Assembly (NCBI GenBank): GCA_947176425.1
Contig: CAMWQV010000129.1
Location: 1-6,390 of the forward strand
Direction: 5' to 3'
Source: an uncultured Clostridia bacterium
GTDB lineage: Bacteria; Bacillota; Clostridia; Oscillospirales; Oscillospiraceae
Length of the DNA stretch: 6,390 bases
In this document: one piece after another, positions 5,353 through 6,390 of the stretch
Numbering within the stretch: the first letter of the stretch is position 1
How the letters are laid out: every line of letters begins with the position of its first letter
Notes under the pieces: generated by a model
What the model saw: only the letters and a program-made list of their open reading frames with translations
Databases searched by the model: none
Told to the model about the DNA's origin: nothing
Translations under genes and position numbers: made by a program

Positions 5353-6075
5353 TTAACGTCTCGCGGAAGCTTTCTGCGGATTGACTCTTGCGGAAGCCTT
5401 CTGCGGGTTGGCGCTGGTGCCGGCCTCGCCCTTCTTCTCGACGATGGTCTTAGCAGTGGAGCGAATGGTAATCAGGCCGCCCTTGGGACCGGGGACTGCG
5501 CCGCGTACGACGATCATATTCAGTTCGGGGTCCACCTTGACGACATCCAGATTCATAATTGTGACTTGATCGACGCCCATGTGACCGGCGCCGATCTTGC
5601 CTTTGAAGATCCGGCTGGGGTCTGTGCCGGAACCCATAGAACCGGCGTGGCGTCCGACGGGGCCGGTACCGTGAGTAGCTTTCAGGGTATGCGCGCCGTA
5701 ACGTTTGACAACGCCCGCGTAGCCGTGGCCCTTGCTGATTCCGGTGACATCCACATGATCTCCGGCGGCGAACACGTCAGCTTTAATGATATCGCCGACA
5801 TTCATTTCAGCAGCCTTGTTGAGTTTAAATTCTTTGAGATGTTTTTTCGGGGAGACGCCGGCTTTTTTGATGTGGCCCTGTTCGGGTTTGGAGAGTTTCT
5901 TTTCACTCACATCCTGGAAGCCGAGCTGAACGGCCTCATAGCCATCCTTCTCCGCGGTCTTTTTCTGCACCACGACGCAAGGACCCGCTTCAATGACGGT
6001 AACGGGGATAACCTTGCCGTCGGTGTCGAAGATCTGGCTCATGCCGACCTTCTTGCCGATGATCGCTTTCTCCAT
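5353..6075 (-). CDS. rplC: 50S ribosomal protein L3 (uL3) with C-terminal repeat extension
   Basis: L3 is one of the two proteins that start 50S assembly, and its central finger approaches the peptidyl transferase centre. I chose the ATG at 6073-6075: it gives MEKAIIGKKVGMSQIFDTDG, the family N-terminus, and has AAAGGAG (6083-6089) 7 nt upstream. The frame stays open to a TTG at 6198, but that stretch is not L3-like. The product is 240 residues, against about 209 in B. subtilis. Core motifs are ISKGHGYAGVVKRYG (113-127), the THGTGPVGRHAGSMGSGTDP finger region (134-153), FKGKIGAGHMG, and VRGAVPGPKGGLITIR. Residues ~211-240 are an extra basic tail ending in a duplicated nonapeptide, NPQKASARV then NPQKASARR. 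The tail is in frame, with no sign of a frameshift. Confidence 0.98.
   Translation of the reverse strand: MEKAIIGKKVGMSQIFDTDGKVIPVTVIEAGPCVVVQKKTAEKDGYEAVQLGFQDVSEKKLSKPEQGHIKKAGVSPKKHLKEFKLNKAAEMNVGDIIKADVFAAGDHVDVTGISKGHGYAGVVKRYGAHTLKATHGTGPVGRHAGSMGSGTDPSRIFKGKIGAGHMGVDQVTIMNLDVVKVDPELNMIVVRGAVPGPKGGLITIRSTAKTIVEKKGEAGTSANPQKASARVNPQKASARR
5356..5409 (-). repeat. Two 27-bp tandem repeats at the rplC 3' end
   Basis: Units 5383-5409 and 5356-5382 encode NPQKASARV and NPQKASARR, the last 18 residues of L3. Apart from the final Val/Arg codon, the differences (AAC/AAT, AAG/AAA, GCA/GCG) are silent. The pattern fits a small in-frame duplication that has since been kept at protein level. Confidence 0.88.
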
Positions 6076-6082
6076 AGTGATT

Positions 6083-6089
6083 CTCCTTT
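6083..6089 (-). promoter_or_regulatory. rplC ribosome binding site, fixes the L3 start
   Basis: AAAGGAG on the minus strand stands 7 nt before the ATG at 6075. It decides that start over the upstream in-frame codons of the S10-L3 gap. Its AAAGG part can pair with CCTTT (6096-6100 read on the minus strand), forming a 5-bp hairpin with a 6-nt loop that could partly hide the site. Confidence 0.75.
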
Positions 6090-6106
6090 GAAAATAAAGG
6101 TTATTG

Positions 6107-6157
6107 GTCGGCTTAGATACAGCCAGTTGGGTTCCCTGGCCGCATTGCTCTGCCGAC
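6107..6157 (-). other. Nested inverted repeats in S10-L3 gap
   Basis: An outer 6-bp pair (GTCGGC 6107-6112 with GCCGAC 6152-6157) encloses an inner 5-bp pair (GCCAG 6122-6126 with CTGGC 6136-6140, 9-nt loop). Together they could fold as a two-level stem just upstream of the rplC ribosome binding site. The stems are short, so chance pairing is possible. Conservation across relatives would decide. Confidence 0.35.
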
Positions 6158-6164
6158 ATGACCC

Positions 6165-6187
6165 GCCCATCTCGCAAGACGATGGGC
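6165..6187 (-). other. 7-bp stem-loop in S10-L3 gap
   Basis: GCCCATC and its exact reverse complement GATGGGC (6165-6171 with 6181-6187) can form a 7-bp stem with a 9-nt loop. It lies about 45 nt after the rpsJ stop. No T-run follows on the minus strand, so it is not a typical Rho-independent terminator. It could be a 3'-end stabilising, processing or regulatory stem. The function is unknown. Confidence 0.5.
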
Positions 6188-6233
6188 ATGGACAGCAAAC
6201 AGAAATAAGAAATTTTGTGCTTTGTGGAACGAA

Positions 6234-6390
6234 TCAGAGTTTGATATCTATTTCCACGCCGGCGGGCAATTCCAGGCCCATAAGCGCCTCAACAGTTTTG
6301 GGGTTAGAATTGGAAATATCAATCAGGCGTTTATGTGTACGGCGTTCGAACTGCTCACGGCTGTCCTTATACTTATGGACGGCGCGCAGG
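6234..6390 (-). CDS. rpsJ: 30S ribosomal protein S10 (uS10, NusE), C-terminal part, cut by window edge
   Basis: S10 is a 30S head protein near the A site and, as NusE, also part of antitermination and transcription-translation coupling complexes with NusB and NusG. Only the last 51 codons and the TGA stop (6234-6236) are inside the window. The frame, translated directly, reads KYKDSREQFERRTHKRLIDI, then SNSNPKTVEALMGLELPAG and VEIDIKL. This closely matches the family C-terminus (SREQFEMRTHKRLIDI and LPAGVDIEIKL in other bacteria). The gene is normally first in this operon, so the promoter and any leader should lie above base 6390. Unlike all later junctions, it is followed by a 158-nt gap. 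Confidence 0.97.
   Translation of the reverse strand, partial: LRAVHKYKDSREQFERRTHKRLIDISNSNPKTVEALMGLELPAGVEIDIKL

Larger units (their letters stand above)
6076..6233 (-). other. S10-L3 intergenic region with inverted repeats
   Basis: This is the only long gap in the window; every other junction here is 21 nt or less, or an overlap. I find no separate gene and no convincing sigma-70 promoter. It contains three inverted repeats further described in their own entries, plus the rplC ribosome binding site. None is followed on the minus strand by a T-run, so I do not call an intrinsic terminator. It may be an mRNA-level regulatory or processing region inside the operon, but that is inference. 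Confidence 0.55.

Noticed and set aside
6110..6125. An internal promoter before rplC (TGTATCTA as an extended -10)
   Set aside because: There is no -35-like hexamer at 16-18 nt upstream, and the match is weak. I do not call it.
6165..6187. An intrinsic terminator after rpsJ
   Set aside because: The stem is only 7 bp and is followed by GGGTCATG rather than a T-run on the minus strand. The downstream genes also need the same transcript.
6076..6198. A 41-codon in-frame N-terminal extension of L3 into the gap, from TTG at 6198
   Set aside because: The stretch has no L3 similarity. The ATG at 6075 has a well-placed AAAGGAG and gives the standard L3 N-terminus.

Overview
The window is a core stretch of a bacterial S10-spc ribosomal protein operon, read entirely from the minus strand. 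In transcription order (high to low coordinate) it holds rpsJ (3' end only), rplC, rplD, rplW, rplB, rpsS, rplV, rpsC, rplP, rpmC, rpsQ, rplN, rplX and rplE (5' part only). That makes twelve complete genes and two cut by the window edges. I see no tRNA, rRNA, mobile element, CRISPR array, intrinsic terminator or convincing promoter. The operon's promoter must lie upstream of rpsJ, beyond base 6390, and transcription runs on past base 1 into the rest of rplE.

The gene order is the common bacterial one. Several features suggest a moderately GC-rich Firmicute of class Clostridia, possibly the Oscillospiraceae/Ruminococcaceae gut group. These are strong AGGAGG-type ribosome binding sites before most genes, an L24 with two CxxC pairs, the Firmicute-like L5, L29 and S10 sequences, and an Arg-rich S3 tail. 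The clade is an inference from sequence feel, not from a search.

Layout: 6234-6390 is the S10 C-terminus. Bases 6076-6233 form the only sizeable gap (158 nt), with several inverted repeats and no credible gene. From 6075 to 404 the genes are packed with gaps of 21 nt or less, including a 4-nt overlap (rplD/rplW) and a 1-nt overlap (rpsC/rplP). Bases 1-388 encode the first 129 residues of L5. At several junctions the stop codon is fused to the next Shine-Dalgarno sequence (TAAGGAGG), which suggests tight translational coupling.

All products are structural parts of the ribosome. S10, S19, S3 and S17 belong to the 30S subunit; L3, L4, L23, L2, L22, L16, L29, L14, L24 and L5 belong to the 50S. 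Most of the window is ordinary conserved housekeeping DNA. The less ordinary parts are lineage-specific C-terminal extensions with internal repeats on S3 and L3, the structured S10-L3 gap, and a possible hairpin over the rplC ribosome binding site. I see no sign of an undescribed multi-gene system.
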